Made by a program: the position numbers and the translations under genes | Notes under the pieces: model-generated | Database searches by the model: none | What the model was told of the DNA's origin: nothing | What the model saw: the letters and a program-made list of their open reading frames with translations, nothing else | Shown: positions 19,550-28,510 of the stretch, one piece after another | How the letters are laid out: the number at the start of each line of letters is the position of its first letter | How positions within the stretch are numbered: the stretch's first letter is position 1 | NCBI RefSeq assembly: GCF_025938155.1 | Contig: NZ_JAPCZG010000003.1 | Span: 472,797 to 536,796 of the forward strand | Direction of reading: 5' to 3' | Source of the DNA: Novosphingobium sp. KCTC 2891 | GTDB lineage: Bacteria; Pseudomonadota; Alphaproteobacteria; Sphingomonadales; Sphingomonadaceae | DNA length: 64,000 nt

Positions 19550-19658
19550 GTCCTTCCAGCCGTGATCGGCTTCTCCCGCCCGCGAGATGTGTCTCGCGCG
19601 CAGGGGAAGGCGCGCGTCTCGACCACTCTAAATCACTGCATCAAAGGAGTTTATCCGC

Positions 19659-20351
19659 ATGAACAAGATCATTGCCGCGCTCGCCGCGGCCACCGCGCTC
19701 ACCGCCGCCGTCCCGGCCTTCGCGCAGGACGCCGCCGGTGACGAGATCGTCTCGCCCGCCAAGAACTTCAGTGGCCTCAGCGTCAATACCGTGATCGGCT
19801 GGGACCACCTGCGTTCGGGCAGCACCAAGGACATCGACACCAATGCCGACGTCAAGCAGTCGCTGAACGGCGTCGTGTTCGGTGGCGGCATCGGCTTCGA
19901 CGTGCCGCTGGGCGACCGGCTCACCATTGGTGCCGAGGGCGAAGCGACCACCAGCTCCGCGCGGTGGGACAACAACAACGGCGTGCCCAACACCTTCAAC
20001 CTGGGCCGCGTGAAGGCCGAGCGCGATCTCTACGCCGGTGCGCGCCTGGGCTATGCGATGTCGCCGAAGACGCTGCTTTACGTGAAGGGCGGCTACACCA
20101 ACGCACGCTTTGCGCTGGAAGGCAGCGGCGGCGGGCTGACGAGCAGCCAGCGGCTGGACACCGACGGCTGGCGCGCGGGCGCGGGCATCGAACAGAAGCT
20201 GGGCAACCACGGGTTCGGTCGCCTCGAATATCGCTACTCGAACTACAACAAGGGCGAATTCGACTTCAACGGCAGCACGCCGGACAGCAGCCGCTTCAAG
20301 CTCGACACCGACCGCCACCAGGTCGTTGCGGCGGTGGGCGTGCGCTTCTGA
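19659..20351 (+). CDS. Outer-membrane beta-barrel protein (second of a tandem pair)
   Basis: A 230-residue paralogue of the preceding gene with the same architecture: a signal peptide (cleavage after AFA-QD), a barrel, and a C-terminal VVAAVGVRF. AAAGGAG precedes the ATG. Differences cluster in the predicted surface loops (KDIDTNADVK; GGGLTSSQ), as expected if the loops diverged after duplication. The intergenic stretch of 144 bases could hold a separate promoter. Confidence 0.86.
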   Translation: MNKIIAALAAATALTAAVPAFAQDAAGDEIVSPAKNFSGLSVNTVIGWDHLRSGSTKDIDTNADVKQSLNGVVFGGGIGFDVPLGDRLTIGAEGEATTSSARWDNNNGVPNTFNLGRVKAERDLYAGARLGYAMSPKTLLYVKGGYTNARFALEGSGGGLTSSQRLDTDGWRAGAGIEQKLGNHGFGRLEYRYSNYNKGEFDFNGSTPDSSRFKLDTDRHQVVAAVGVRF

Positions 20352-20376
20352 CCTGAACGGCCGCAAGGCGAATGGG

Positions 20377-20406
20377 CGGGCCGGGGAAACCCGGCCCGTT
20401 TCGTTT
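20377..20406 (+). terminator. Intrinsic terminator after the second barrel gene
   Basis: A nine-base stem CGGGCCGGG/CCCGGCCCG with a GAAA tetraloop is followed by TTTCGTTT. Confidence 0.75.
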
Positions 20407-20417
20407 GCGCGGCTGTC

Positions 20418-20918
20418 CTAGCGGCCGGCGCAGCCCAGCGCGGCGGCGTCGAGCGCGGAGGCGATGCCGGCAAGGCGCCAGCTATCGCGGAAGGTGCGGC
20501 CATCCGTGCCGCGCGCGGCGACGGTCAGATCGCCGGCCGAGCGCACCAGCGCCACGATCGCGGCATCGGCGCGGCGGTCCGCCGCCCAGGCGCTGGCGCC
20601 GCCGGCCACGAGATCGAAGCTCTGCCCGCCGAGCGAGAGCGTGACCCGCGCGCCGGGGGCAACGCGGCGCGCCAGCCGCACGTGAACCTGCCCGCGCACG
20701 TCGCGCGTGGGCCAGGTGCCGATGGTGAGATAGGGCTGGAATTCGCGCGGGCGGCCGGGCGCGGGGCGGGCCATGGCGATGGCGTAGCAGCGCGGCACGC
20801 CGGGATCGCGGAAGGCGCCCCAATCGTTCCAGATGCCCAGGCTGTCGCGCGCGGCGGCGGGGCAGGGGGCTGCCGCCACCGCGAGGACGGCGGCGAGGGC
20901 CAAAACCGGGCGCTTCAT
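20418..20918 (-). CDS. Secreted protein of the invasion-associated locus B (IalB) type
   Basis: A 166-residue protein with a signal peptide (MKRPVLALAAVLAVAAAPCP, cleavage near AAA). The mature part resembles the IalB fold: CYAIAMARPAP, a central beta region (GARVTLSLGGQSFDLVAGG), and a C-terminal TFRDSWRLAGIASALD with a final cysteine. Members are periplasmic and of unknown biochemical role; the name comes from Bartonella and does not imply pathogenicity. The start overlaps the upstream gene's stop by four bases. Confidence 0.7.
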   Translation of the reverse strand: MKRPVLALAAVLAVAAAPCPAAARDSLGIWNDWGAFRDPGVPRCYAIAMARPAPGRPREFQPYLTIGTWPTRDVRGQVHVRLARRVAPGARVTLSLGGQSFDLVAGGASAWAADRRADAAIVALVRSAGDLTVAARGTDGRTFRDSWRLAGIASALDAAALGCAGR

Positions 20919-21118
20919 TCCCCGATCAGGTCGAGATAGGCGACCACATCGTTGTCGGTGGCGAGGAACAGGCCGTCCTGCACGTCTTCCGGCTGCTGCG
21001 CGGCGAGCGCGAGCGCCTCGGCCAGCGGGCCGTAGAACAGGGTTTCCGCGCTGCCCATCTCGGGTCCGTCGGCGAGATGGTAGAGCCGCACGGTCGCGTC
21101 ATTGTGGGTGGTGCGCAT
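20915..21118 (-). CDS. Hypothetical 67-residue acidic protein
   Basis: A small, acidic, soluble protein (RLYHLADGPEMGSAETLFYG, then ALALAAQQPEDVQDGLFLAT). No motif, signal or membrane segment is seen. It is linked on both sides by four-base ATGA overlaps, to the DUF4169 gene upstream and the IalB-type gene downstream, which supports real translation. The ordered overlaps are the main evidence. Confidence 0.65.
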   Translation of the reverse strand: MRTTHNDATVRLYHLADGPEMGSAETLFYGPLAEALALAAQQPEDVQDGLFLATDNDVVAYLDLIGE

Positions 21119-21297
21119 CAGGGCTCTTCCCGGCGCGCGCCATCGAGCAGGCGGGCGGCGCGGCTGGCTTCGGCGGAGTCGCGCGCCTTTTCGCCGCTGG
21201 TGCGGCCGAACTTGGCCCGGTTGGCGGCGGCAAGGGTGGCCGCAGTATCGCGCGCCTTCGCCTTGCGCGCCTGCCGCAGGTTGACGACTTCGCCCAT
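21118..21297 (-). CDS. DUF4169-family small basic protein
   Basis: A 59-residue product beginning MGEVVNLRQARKAKARDTAA and rich in Arg, Lys and Ala, with a helical, probably nucleic-acid-binding character. The N-terminal MGEVVNLRQARKAKAR is the recognisable signature of DUF4169, common in alphaproteobacteria. Its ATG overlaps the upstream phosphatase stop, and its own stop overlaps the next ATG. Function unknown. Confidence 0.75.
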   Translation of the reverse strand: MGEVVNLRQARKAKARDTAATLAAANRAKFGRTSGEKARDSAEASRAARLLDGARREEP

Positions 21298-21926
21298 CAG
21301 GCGTGTTCCGTGCCCCGGTCGGATCCGAACAGCACGCGCTCCGCGCCGTTTTCGACCAGCGCGATCGAGCCTTGCACCAGCGAGGGGGCGATGGGCACGC
21401 CGTGGTCGGCGTTGACCGGATAGCCCGCCATCAGCCCGCGCAGCACACGGCTGGAAATGCCGTGCATGACGACGACATGGTCGCGCCCGTCATGATCGAC
21501 GCTCTCGATCCAGCGGGTGAGGCGCGCGGCGATGGCCGGATAGTCCTCGCCGTCCGGGGCGGGGCGCAGCAGGTGGTCGGAGATGACGATGGGGCCATGC
21601 TCGGCCTCGACATCGTCGTAGGAGCGTTCGCACCACGAGCCCATGTCGATCTCTTTCAGATCGTGGGTGCGGTTGGCGACGAACCAGTCGATGCCCAGCT
21701 CCTCCGCCACCAGCGCGGCGGTCTGCAGCGCGCGGCCGGTTTCGGAGACGTGGAGCACGACCGGCGGCCGCTCGCCGAGTTCGGCGCGCAGCGCCTGTCC
21801 CATCGCGGTGGCCTGCTCGCAGCCGAGGCGGGTGAGCGGGGTGTGGATGTGGTTCGCCTGGAGGCGGCGGGCGGCATTATAGACCGTCTCGCCGTGGCGC
21901 ATGATGAAGAAGCGGCCGGGTTTCAT
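21297..21926 (-). CDS. Histidine phosphatase / phosphoglycerate-mutase-like protein
   Basis: A 209-residue protein of the histidine phosphatase superfamily. The catalytic RHGET motif is at residues 10-14 (FIMRHGETVYN), the general acid lies in the EIDMGSW region, and the second histidine is in VVVMHGISSRVL. The substrate is not predictable; it may be a phosphosugar or nucleotide phosphatase rather than the glycolytic mutase. The ATG at 21926 places the motif at the usual distance from the N-terminus. First gene of a four-gene leftward operon with overlapping starts. Confidence 0.8.
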   Translation of the reverse strand: MKPGRFFIMRHGETVYNAARRLQANHIHTPLTRLGCEQATAMGQALRAELGERPPVVLHVSETGRALQTAALVAEELGIDWFVANRTHDLKEIDMGSWCERSYDDVEAEHGPIVISDHLLRPAPDGEDYPAIAARLTRWIESVDHDGRDHVVVMHGISSRVLRGLMAGYPVNADHGVPIAPSLVQGSIALVENGAERVLFGSDRGTEHA

Positions 21927-21987
21927 GACAAGCCTGATAGCGCGCCCGGCGCGCGAGCGCCATGGAAGGGGGCGATGAGGGGCTATT

Positions 21988-22833
21988 TTAATCGCCCAAC
22001 CAATCGGCTGTGATCTCGCCCCTGTGCCCCTCCGGCGCCAGCGCGGCGCGCAGGGCTTCCAGCAGAGGCGGCAGCGCCTGCGTGAAGGCGTAGGGCGGGT
22101 TGACGATAAAAAGGCCCGCGCCGTTATAGATGCCGGGCTGATCGCCATCGTACAGCCAATGCTCCACGCACAGGAACTTCGGGATGCCGAGCCTGCGTAG
22201 CTGCCCCTTCCACCGGCAATGCGTGGCGCGGTCTTTCAGCGGATACCAGATCACCGTCACGCCATGCGCCCATTTACGGTGAGCGGCCGCCAGGGTGGCC
22301 GTGATACGTGCGCGTTCGTCCGTCTGCTCGTACGGCGGGTCGACGACGACCACGCCGCGCGCGGTGCGGGTCGGCAGCATCGCCAGCCAAAGCTCGTAGG
22401 CGTCGCGCTCATGAACGGCAGCGGATGTGTCGCGCATCACACCGCGCAGGGCATAGGCGTCCTCGGGATGTTTCTCGTTCAGGACCAGGAAATCCTGCGG
22501 GCGCAGAAGCTGCGCGAGAATCCGCGGCGAGCCGGGGTAGAGGTGCGGCCCAACTCTGACGTTCAAGGCCCCGGCATTCACCGCCTGTACGGCGGCGCGG
22601 TAGTCGTTCAGCAAGGGGTTCGGGTCGGCAAAGGTCCGCAGCACGCCATGCGCGGACTCGCCGGTGCGCTGGGCGTCCTCGCCGCCAAGGTCGTACAGCC
22701 CGCAGCCGGCATGGGTGTCGATCAGGGTCAGCGCGCTCTGTTTTTGCTGCAAGGCCCGCACGAGGGCGATCAGCAGGCTGTGCTTCACGACATCGGCGCT
22801 GTTTCCAGCATGGAAGGAATGGCGATAATTCAT
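21988..22833 (-). CDS. rlmJ: 23S rRNA (adenine-2030-N6)-methyltransferase
   Basis: A 281-residue protein of the RlmJ (former DUF519) family. It starts MNYRHSFHAGNSADVVKHSL, the family signature, has TLIDTHAGCGLYDL for SAM binding, and the catalytic motif DPPYE in VVVVDPPYEQTDER. It methylates N6 of A2030 in free 23S rRNA. Complete and of normal length. Confidence 0.93.
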   Translation of the reverse strand: MNYRHSFHAGNSADVVKHSLLIALVRALQQKQSALTLIDTHAGCGLYDLGGEDAQRTGESAHGVLRTFADPNPLLNDYRAAVQAVNAGALNVRVGPHLYPGSPRILAQLLRPQDFLVLNEKHPEDAYALRGVMRDTSAAVHERDAYELWLAMLPTRTARGVVVVDPPYEQTDERARITATLAAAHRKWAHGVTVIWYPLKDRATHCRWKGQLRRLGIPKFLCVEHWLYDGDQPGIYNGAGLFIVNPPYAFTQALPPLLEALRAALAPEGHRGEITADWLGD

Positions 22834-23065
22834 TGCGACTCAAAATCCTGACGATCGACCTTATGCGAGCTGCAGGGCGCGGTTGCCGAGCGCGAGGCGA
22901 TTGAAGTGACCAATCCGGCGCTGGTATAAAGTCGGGCGGAAACCTTCAACGCACTTCTGCGCGAGGCCTCAGGCCCGCGCCAGGCTCAGAGGCTCCCGCT
23001 CTTCCTCCCCACTGACGAGGCGCGCCGCTGCGCAGGATGCGGGCGCGGTCTTGCTGCGGGTCGGG
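22834..23065. other. 232-base gap with a possible coding remnant
   Basis: From 22852 to about 22929 the plus strand reads as a short sensible frame ending in a stop (CELQGAVAEREAIEVTNPAL), which could be the eroded end of a lost gene. No start is present. Nothing else is recognised. Confidence 0.25.
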
Positions 23066-23410
23066 TCAGTTGTCGGCAGCGATGACTTCGATGCGCAGCG
23101 GATCACCGCCGGCGGCGATTTCGAGCAGGCGGTCGACGTTGGGATGGGCGCCCGGACGGCTGCGCGCGTCGGCGGTGTGTTCGGCGAACACGGCGAGGCC
23201 GTGATGGGCCGCTGCCGCGTCCAGGGTGCCGAAAGCCTGCTTCAGATACTGATAGACCGCGACGGACCCTTGCTTGCCCGGCTGGTTTTCGATGCTGGCG
23301 ACCACGGTCCCTTGCGGGTCTGCAAGGTCGAGGCGGCTCACCCCGCCGATGGGCGGCAATTGCTGAAGGTTGTCCTTGAAGGACGCGCCTGGTTGAATCA
23401 TCGCCAGCAT
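23066..23410 (-). CDS. DUF2322-family protein
   Basis: A 114-residue soluble protein with the DUF2322 pattern: FKDNLQQLPPIGGVSRLDL, VVASIENQPGKQGSVAVY, then GLAVFAEHTADARSRPGAHP and NVDRLLEI. No function is known for the family. An alternative ATG at 23401 would remove three residues. It stands alone between greB and a short gap. Confidence 0.8.
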   Translation of the reverse strand: MLAMIQPGASFKDNLQQLPPIGGVSRLDLADPQGTVVASIENQPGKQGSVAVYQYLKQAFGTLDAAAAHHGLAVFAEHTADARSRPGAHPNVDRLLEIAAGGDPLRIEVIAADN

Positions 23411-23482
23411 ATTTCCGACTTCCCGAGTTGATCGCGGGCGGCCCGTAACACCTTCCGCGGGTGTCCGCTACGCGGTGTGCGC

Positions 23483-23968
23483 TCAGGCATCGGGGTAGGT
23501 GATGCTCATGATTTCCCACTCCTTCTCTCCGCCGGGGAGACGCACCGTGCGCAGGTCTCCCACGCGGGCGCCGCGCAGGGCGCGGGCGATGGGGGCGCTC
23601 CAGCCGATCAGGCCGGCGGTCGCGTCCTGCTCGTCGTCGCCGACGAGGGTGAGCGTCTTGCGGTTGTCGTCCTCGTCCGCGATTTCCACCGTGGCGCCGA
23701 ACAGGGCGCGGGTGCGGTCCTCCTGCTTGGCCGGGTCGATCACGCGCGCGGCTTTCATGCGGCGGGCGAGGAAGGCGAGCTCGCGGTCGATCTCTCGCAT
23801 CCGCTTGCGTCCGTAGAGGTAATCGCCGTTTTCGCTGCGATCGCCATTGCCCGCCGCCCAGCTGACGATCTCCACGATCTGCGGGCGTTCGGTGCCCAGC
23901 AGGTGATCGTAGCGTGCGCGCAGGGCGGCGATGCCTGCGGGGGTGATGGGGTTGCCGTCGGGTTTCAT
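23483..23968 (-). CDS. greB: Transcription elongation factor GreB (GreA/GreB family)
   Basis: A 161-residue protein with an N-terminal coiled-coil finger (residues about 1-80) carrying the acidic tip (GDRSENGDYLYGRKRMREID) and a C-terminal FKBP-like domain ending EWEIMSITYPDA. Gre factors stimulate RNA polymerase to cleave backtracked RNA. The KRMREIDREL pattern favours GreB over GreA. The ATG at 23968 follows AAGG at nine-base spacing; upstream residues are not conserved-looking. Confidence 0.87.
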   Translation of the reverse strand: MKPDGNPITPAGIAALRARYDHLLGTERPQIVEIVSWAAGNGDRSENGDYLYGRKRMREIDRELAFLARRMKAARVIDPAKQEDRTRALFGATVEIADEDDNRKTLTLVGDDEQDATAGLIGWSAPIARALRGARVGDLRTVRLPGGEKEWEIMSITYPDA

Positions 23969-24083
23969 GGCGCCGGGCCTTATAGCCTTGCGGCTGGTCG
24001 CGAAAGGCGCGCGGGGGCGGTTGCCTCTCGCAGCGGGCCCGCCTAGGGCGCGGGCCGATCCACTAGCCGAAAGCGAATCCCCC

Positions 24084-24287
24084 ATGTCCGATACGATGAC
24101 CCTGACCGTGAGTGCCGACGAACTGGAAATGATTGTCGATGCGCTCGAAGCGGACCTTGAGGGCTATGTCGAAGCGGCCAAGGAAGCGCGCGGCAACGCC
24201 GAGAGCGAGCACGTCGAGACGTTCAAGGACGCCGCGCTGAACATCCAGAAGCTGCTGACCCGCCTGCAGGACCTGCTGCCGGAATAA
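24084..24287 (+). CDS. Hypothetical 67-residue acidic helical protein
   Basis: A small acidic protein (MSDTMTLTVSADELEMIVDA, then LEADLEGYVEAAKEARGNAE) predicted to be nearly all helix, probably a short coiled coil. No family recognised. It is divergent from greB, with 115 bases between the starts. Good amino-acid composition and a clean ending support a real gene. Confidence 0.6.
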   Translation: MSDTMTLTVSADELEMIVDALEADLEGYVEAAKEARGNAESEHVETFKDAALNIQKLLTRLQDLLPE

Positions 24288-24308
24288 GCGGCCGGAGACG
24301 GCGCCCGC

Positions 24309-26324
24309 TCAGCCCGGCTGGTTCTTGCCGAGGAAGTGGCTGAGCGGGTTCGTGCCGGTATAGCTGGCGCGATCGGGGTTCATCGCCTCGTACACCACGG
24401 CGTTTTCCAGCACGCGCTGCACGTAGTTGCGCGTTTCCTGCAGCGGGATGCGCTCGATCCAGTCAACCCAGGCAATGGAGCCGGTGCGCGGATCGCCATT
24501 GGCGCGCAGCCACTTGTTCACATTGCCCGAACCCGCGTTGTAGGCGGCGACGGCCAGCGGATAGCTGCCGCCGAAATAGCTGAGCAGGCGCTGGAAATAG
24601 GCGCCGCCGAGCTGGATGTTGTATCCCGCATCGCCCAGCAGCGCGCCGTCGCTGTAGGACAGGCCAAGCTTGCCCGCCTGCTCGTTGGCGGTGCCGGGCA
24701 TCAGCTGCATCAGCCCGCGCGCGCCGGCGTGCGAGATGGCGTTCTGCGCGAACTGGCTTTCCTGCCGGGTGATGGCGTGGATCATCGTCCAGGCGTGGTC
24801 GTAGCCGGTGGGCACCGGGATCAGCGGGAAGGCGATGTGCTGGAAATCGAGGTAGCCGCGCGCCCCGGCGGCCTGCCCCACGATCACGCCCAGATCACGC
24901 CGGCCAAGGCTGCGGGCAAGGTCGGCCACCAGCATGTGCTGGCCTTCGCTGCGCTGCTGCTCGCTGATTTCCTTGAAGAAGCGCACGGTGGTGCGCCAGT
25001 CGCCATTGCGGGCCACTTCGCGCACGGCCTGGGTGATGGGGGCGGAGGCAAAGCGGCTGCGTTCGTCGGGCGTGGGCTGCGCCGCCGAATCGAGCGCGAA
25101 GCGCGGCACCGGGCGGCCGAGCCGTTCGAGCGCCAGCAGGCCGTAGAACTGGTCGGCATATTGGGCGGCAATCTCGAAATAGCGCTGCGCATCGGAGGTG
25201 CGCCCCGCCTGCGCGGAGGCGCGGCCGGCCCAGTAAAAGCCCTTGGAGCGAGTGCCCGGCGTGCGCGCGGCGGCGCCGTAGCGATAGAACAGAGGCGCGG
25301 CATCGGCACCGTTACCCAGGTTCCACAGCGACTGCGTGGCACCCAGCCACATCAGCGAGGTGTAATCGTCGCGCAGGCCATAGACCATCTGGCTGACGTC
25401 CTCGCCCGGATCGAACGCGTCGTCGATGCCGGCGGCGATGCGGACGGCCGAGCGCGCATCGCCGGCGCCTGCTGCGCCGCGCGCGTTCAGCAGCAGTTCC
25501 TCCACCCACTTCTCGCGGTCGAAGGGCTTGCGGACCAGCAGCGGGCGATTGGCGAGCAGGGCGCGGGCGCCTGCGCCGTCACCAGCCTTGCGCAGCTGGC
25601 GGGCACGCTGGAAGACGAAGCCGGGATCGCTGTTCAGTGCCTGCCCCGAAACGCCGGCGGCGGCGGAATACGGGTCGAGGCCCTGAAGAGCCGCAAGGCG
25701 GGCGGCATCGATGCCGCGGCGCGCGGGCGAGACCCACGGCAATTCGCGCTGGGCCTGCCCGAGCGCACCGGCCCAGAGCAGCGCGTCCATCCGCGCGTCG
25801 TGATCGTCCTGCGTGAAGGTGTTGCCATAGCCCGCCAGCAGCGAGGTTTCGGCCATGTCGGTCATCGCCCCGCCGCGCCAGGCGGCGCGCGCAACCTGCG
25901 CGGCTTCGGGCCGGCCCAGCGCCTTGAGCGCGAGCGCGTATTGCGCGCGGCCGGGGTTGGTCAGCGGCGGCTGGCGGTCGAAGAAGGCGACGAGCGTGGA
26001 AGCGTCGGCGAAGTCGCGTTCGAGCGCGCCTTCGGCATAGCGGCGAAGCTTGTCCTCGTCCGGGAAGCCGGGGTAGGCGAGGACGAAGCCGGCGTAATCG
26101 TTGAACGAGAAGCGGTTGGTGCTGGACAGCAGCTTCCAGCGGTCGATCGCCTGAGCCATCGGCCCCTGGCTGCCCGACACGAGCTGCGCGCGGGCGCGGT
26201 CCCACGCGCTGGCGTCCACATCGCTGCCGCTGCCATCGCTGGCGTGGCAGGCGACAGAAACCGCAAGACCGGGCAGCACCAGGGCGCCCAGACCAAGTTT
26301 TCGAAGCATAGCTTTCACGTCCAT
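24309..26324 (-). CDS. slt: Lytic murein transglycosylase (Slt70-like)
   Basis: A 671-residue protein. Its signal peptide or lipoprotein-like N-terminus ends near AVSVACHAS, with a possible lipobox cysteine. A long helical superhelical U/L region covers about residues 45-480, and the C-terminal SLT domain has the catalytic glutamate in TRQESQFAQNAISHAGARGL, then MQLMPGTANE and VAAYNAGSGNVNKW. It cleaves peptidoglycan in the periplasm. The ATG at 26324 has AGGA eight bases upstream; the ATG at 26333 would add three residues. Divergent from dapA. Confidence 0.92.
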   Translation of the reverse strand: MDVKAMLRKLGLGALVLPGLAVSVACHASDGSGSDVDASAWDRARAQLVSGSQGPMAQAIDRWKLLSSTNRFSFNDYAGFVLAYPGFPDEDKLRRYAEGALERDFADASTLVAFFDRQPPLTNPGRAQYALALKALGRPEAAQVARAAWRGGAMTDMAETSLLAGYGNTFTQDDHDARMDALLWAGALGQAQRELPWVSPARRGIDAARLAALQGLDPYSAAAGVSGQALNSDPGFVFQRARQLRKAGDGAGARALLANRPLLVRKPFDREKWVEELLLNARGAAGAGDARSAVRIAAGIDDAFDPGEDVSQMVYGLRDDYTSLMWLGATQSLWNLGNGADAAPLFYRYGAAARTPGTRSKGFYWAGRASAQAGRTSDAQRYFEIAAQYADQFYGLLALERLGRPVPRFALDSAAQPTPDERSRFASAPITQAVREVARNGDWRTTVRFFKEISEQQRSEGQHMLVADLARSLGRRDLGVIVGQAAGARGYLDFQHIAFPLIPVPTGYDHAWTMIHAITRQESQFAQNAISHAGARGLMQLMPGTANEQAGKLGLSYSDGALLGDAGYNIQLGGAYFQRLLSYFGGSYPLAVAAYNAGSGNVNKWLRANGDPRTGSIAWVDWIERIPLQETRNYVQRVLENAVVYEAMNPDRASYTGTNPLSHFLGKNQPG

Positions 26325-26442
26325 GCTGGACATCCTATGGCGCGCGTCCTTATCAGGCGCTGAACACGAGACCCCGTTGGCGGCTCGGCGCCCTGAAAGG
26401 GCGCCGTTTCCCGATCATGCGGCATTTGAAGGGTGAAAGTCC

Positions 26443-27324
26443 ATGTTTTCCGGCTCGATTCCGGCTCTGGTGACTCCTTTTCGCGATGGGGCGTTCGATG
26501 AGAAGGCGTTTCGCCGGCTCGTCGACTGGCAGATCGAGAACGGTTCTTCGGCGCTCGTCCCCTGCGGCACCACCGGCGAGGCCTCGACCTTGTCGAATGC
26601 CGAGCATCACCGCGTGATCGAAGTCTGCGTCGAGCAGGCGGCTGGCCGCGTGCCGGTGATCGCCGGCTGCGGCAGCAACGACACGATGAACGCGTTGCTG
26701 CACATGAACTTTTCCAGGAAGTGCGGGGCGCAGGCCGCGCTCTGCGTGGCGCCCTACTACAACCGGCCGAGCCAGGCCGGACTGCTGGCGCACTTCAGCT
26801 ACCTGGCCGAGCACAACGAGCTGCCGATCATCCTTTACAACGTGCCCGGCCGCACCGTGACCGACATCAAGCCGGAAACCGTGTGCGAGCTGGCGAAGCG
26901 CTATCCCGACAAGATCGTGGGCATCAAGGACGCGAGCGGCGACCTTTCGCGCGTGACCGATCACCGCATGGGCATCGGCACGTATTTCTGCCAGCTTTCG
27001 GGCGATGACGAACTGGCGCTGCCGGCCAATGCGGCGGGCGCGGTCGGCTGCATCTCGGTGACGGCGAACGTCGCGCCGAAGCTGTGTGCCGAATTCCAGA
27101 AGGCGTGCGCCGAGAACGACCTGGTGCGCGCGCGGGAGCTGAACGACCAGCTCTATCCGCTGCACTACGCGATGTTCGAGGATGCCTCGCCGGGGCCGGT
27201 CAAGTATGCGCTGACCCGCGTCCATGACTGGCTGACCGAGGATCTGCGCCTGCCCATGGTGGCGTGCAGCCAGGAAGCGCGCGATGCCGTTGATGCGGCG
27301 CTGGAGCACGCGGGCCTGATCTGA
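26443..27324 (+). CDS. dapA: 4-hydroxy-tetrahydrodipicolinate synthase
   Basis: A 293-residue aldolase of lysine and diaminopimelate biosynthesis that condenses pyruvate with aspartate semialdehyde. Visible are PCGTTGEASTLSNAEH, YNVPGRTVTDI with the catalytic tyrosine, and the Schiff-base lysine in KIVGIKDASGDLSR. Normal length. In many sphingomonads dapA is close to smpB; here three other genes lie between. Confidence 0.96.
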   Translation: MFSGSIPALVTPFRDGAFDEKAFRRLVDWQIENGSSALVPCGTTGEASTLSNAEHHRVIEVCVEQAAGRVPVIAGCGSNDTMNALLHMNFSRKCGAQAALCVAPYYNRPSQAGLLAHFSYLAEHNELPIILYNVPGRTVTDIKPETVCELAKRYPDKIVGIKDASGDLSRVTDHRMGIGTYFCQLSGDDELALPANAAGAVGCISVTANVAPKLCAEFQKACAENDLVRARELNDQLYPLHYAMFEDASPGPVKYALTRVHDWLTEDLRLPMVACSQEARDAVDAALEHAGLI

Positions 27325-27364
27325 AGCAGCAAGCAGGCCAGGTTCGCGGGCGGGGGGCAGCGCG

Positions 27365-28510
27365 ATGATCCGGAGTGAGCGGGCAAGGCACATGGCGATG
27401 GGCGCGGCGGTCGTGCTCGTGCTTGTCGTGGGCTTTGTGCTTCTGACGCCGTTGGGCGCGCCGATGCCGGCGGATTTCAATGGCGCCTCGCTCGAGATGA
27501 TGCGCCTCCAGACCTACGACTTCGCTTTGTCGGGAATCACCGGGGTCGCCACGCTCATCACGGCGGTGGCGGCGGCGCGCTTCGCCAGCCAGGCGGCCCA
27601 GCAATCGCGGCGCAGCGCCGATCTTGCGCGCGAGGCGATGATTTCCAGCGAGCGGGCGTGGATCCACGTCGACGTGCAGCTGGAGGGGCCGGTCGTCTAC
27701 AAGGACGATGGCAGCGTGCGGGCGCCGGTGCGCGTGACCATCGGCAATATCGGCAATTCCCCGGCGATCAACGTGCACAGCAACGTGCGGCTGATCGAGG
27801 ACACCGCGAAGGCACCAGAGCGGCTCAAGCGGTTTGCGGCGCGGGCGCGCACGACCGACGAGAAGCGTAGCCGGATGCTGCTGCCGCACGATTCCTACGA
27901 GCGGCACTACCAGCCCGAGATCAGCGCCGAGGATCTGGCGGGGGCGGAAGGCTACCCCCGTTACCGCCCCGCGATCATCGGCTGCATCACCTACCAGCTG
28001 GCGCAGGACATGAGCCTGCACCAGACGGTGTTTTCCTATGCGCTGTCGCGGATCGACAAGCGTGGGCGCGGCGGGCACCGGTTGACCGCCGGCCGCGAAA
28101 TCCCGCTGGAACAAGCCAGGCTGGACTGGGCGGCCGGCGGTTTCGCCGACTGGGGACCGCGCCCAAAGTCATGGGCCGAGCCGCGCGATCAGGTCATCGA
28201 CCAGCCGTGGCTGGCGGTGAGCGACTGGCCGGTGAGCGCGTTCGACGGGAAAGCGGCGAAGAACAGCGCGAGTTCGGCGATGTCCTCGACCGAGGTGAAC
28301 TCGCCGTCGACCGTCTGGCCGAGCATGACCTTCCGGACCACCTCGTCCTCGGAAATGCCGAGTTCGCGGGCCTGTTCGGGGATCTGCTTGTCGACCAGCG
28401 GGGTGCGGACGAAGCCGGGGCAGATCACGTTGGAGCGCACGCCCTTGGGACCGCCTTCCTTGGCGATGACGCGGGCAAGCCCGAGCAGCCCGTGCTTGGC
28501 GGTGACATAG
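27365..28510 (+). CDS. Hypothetical membrane protein whose 3' end overlaps an opposite-strand gene
   Basis: A 381-residue frame. The convincing part is about residues 1-270, with hydrophobic segments at about 11-32 ([17 protein letters not shown]) and 56-76, then a soluble domain ([40 protein letters not shown]). From about 28189 onward the frame lies antisense to the 3-hydroxybutyrate dehydrogenase gene and its composition becomes Ser/Thr/Pro-rich, typical of shadow sequence. The original stop was probably just after GGFADW near 28155 and has been lost, or the protein truly has a long tail. No family recognised. Confidence 0.55.
   Translation: MIRSERARHMAMGAAVVLVLVVGFVLLTPLGAPMPADFNGASLEMMRLQTYDFALSGITGVATLITAVAAARFASQAAQQSRRSADLAREAMISSERAWIHVDVQLEGPVVYKDDGSVRAPVRVTIGNIGNSPAINVHSNVRLIEDTAKAPERLKRFAARARTTDEKRSRMLLPHDSYERHYQPEISAEDLAGAEGYPRYRPAIIGCITYQLAQDMSLHQTVFSYALSRIDKRGRGGHRLTAGREIPLEQARLDWAAGGFADWGPRPKSWAEPRDQVIDQPWLAVSDWPVSAFDGKAAKNSASSAMSSTEVNSPSTVWPSMTFRTTSSSEMPSSRACSGICLSTSGVRTKPGQITLERTPLGPPSLAMTRASPSSPCLAVT

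Noticed and set aside
24309..26324. Minus- and plus-strand shadow frames of slt as separate genes
   Set aside because: They overlap the full length of a clear lytic transglycosylase and lack start signals.
26353..27480. Long minus-strand frame opposite dapA
   Set aside because: It is the antisense shadow of dapA; Arg/His/Ala-rich without any recognisable fold.
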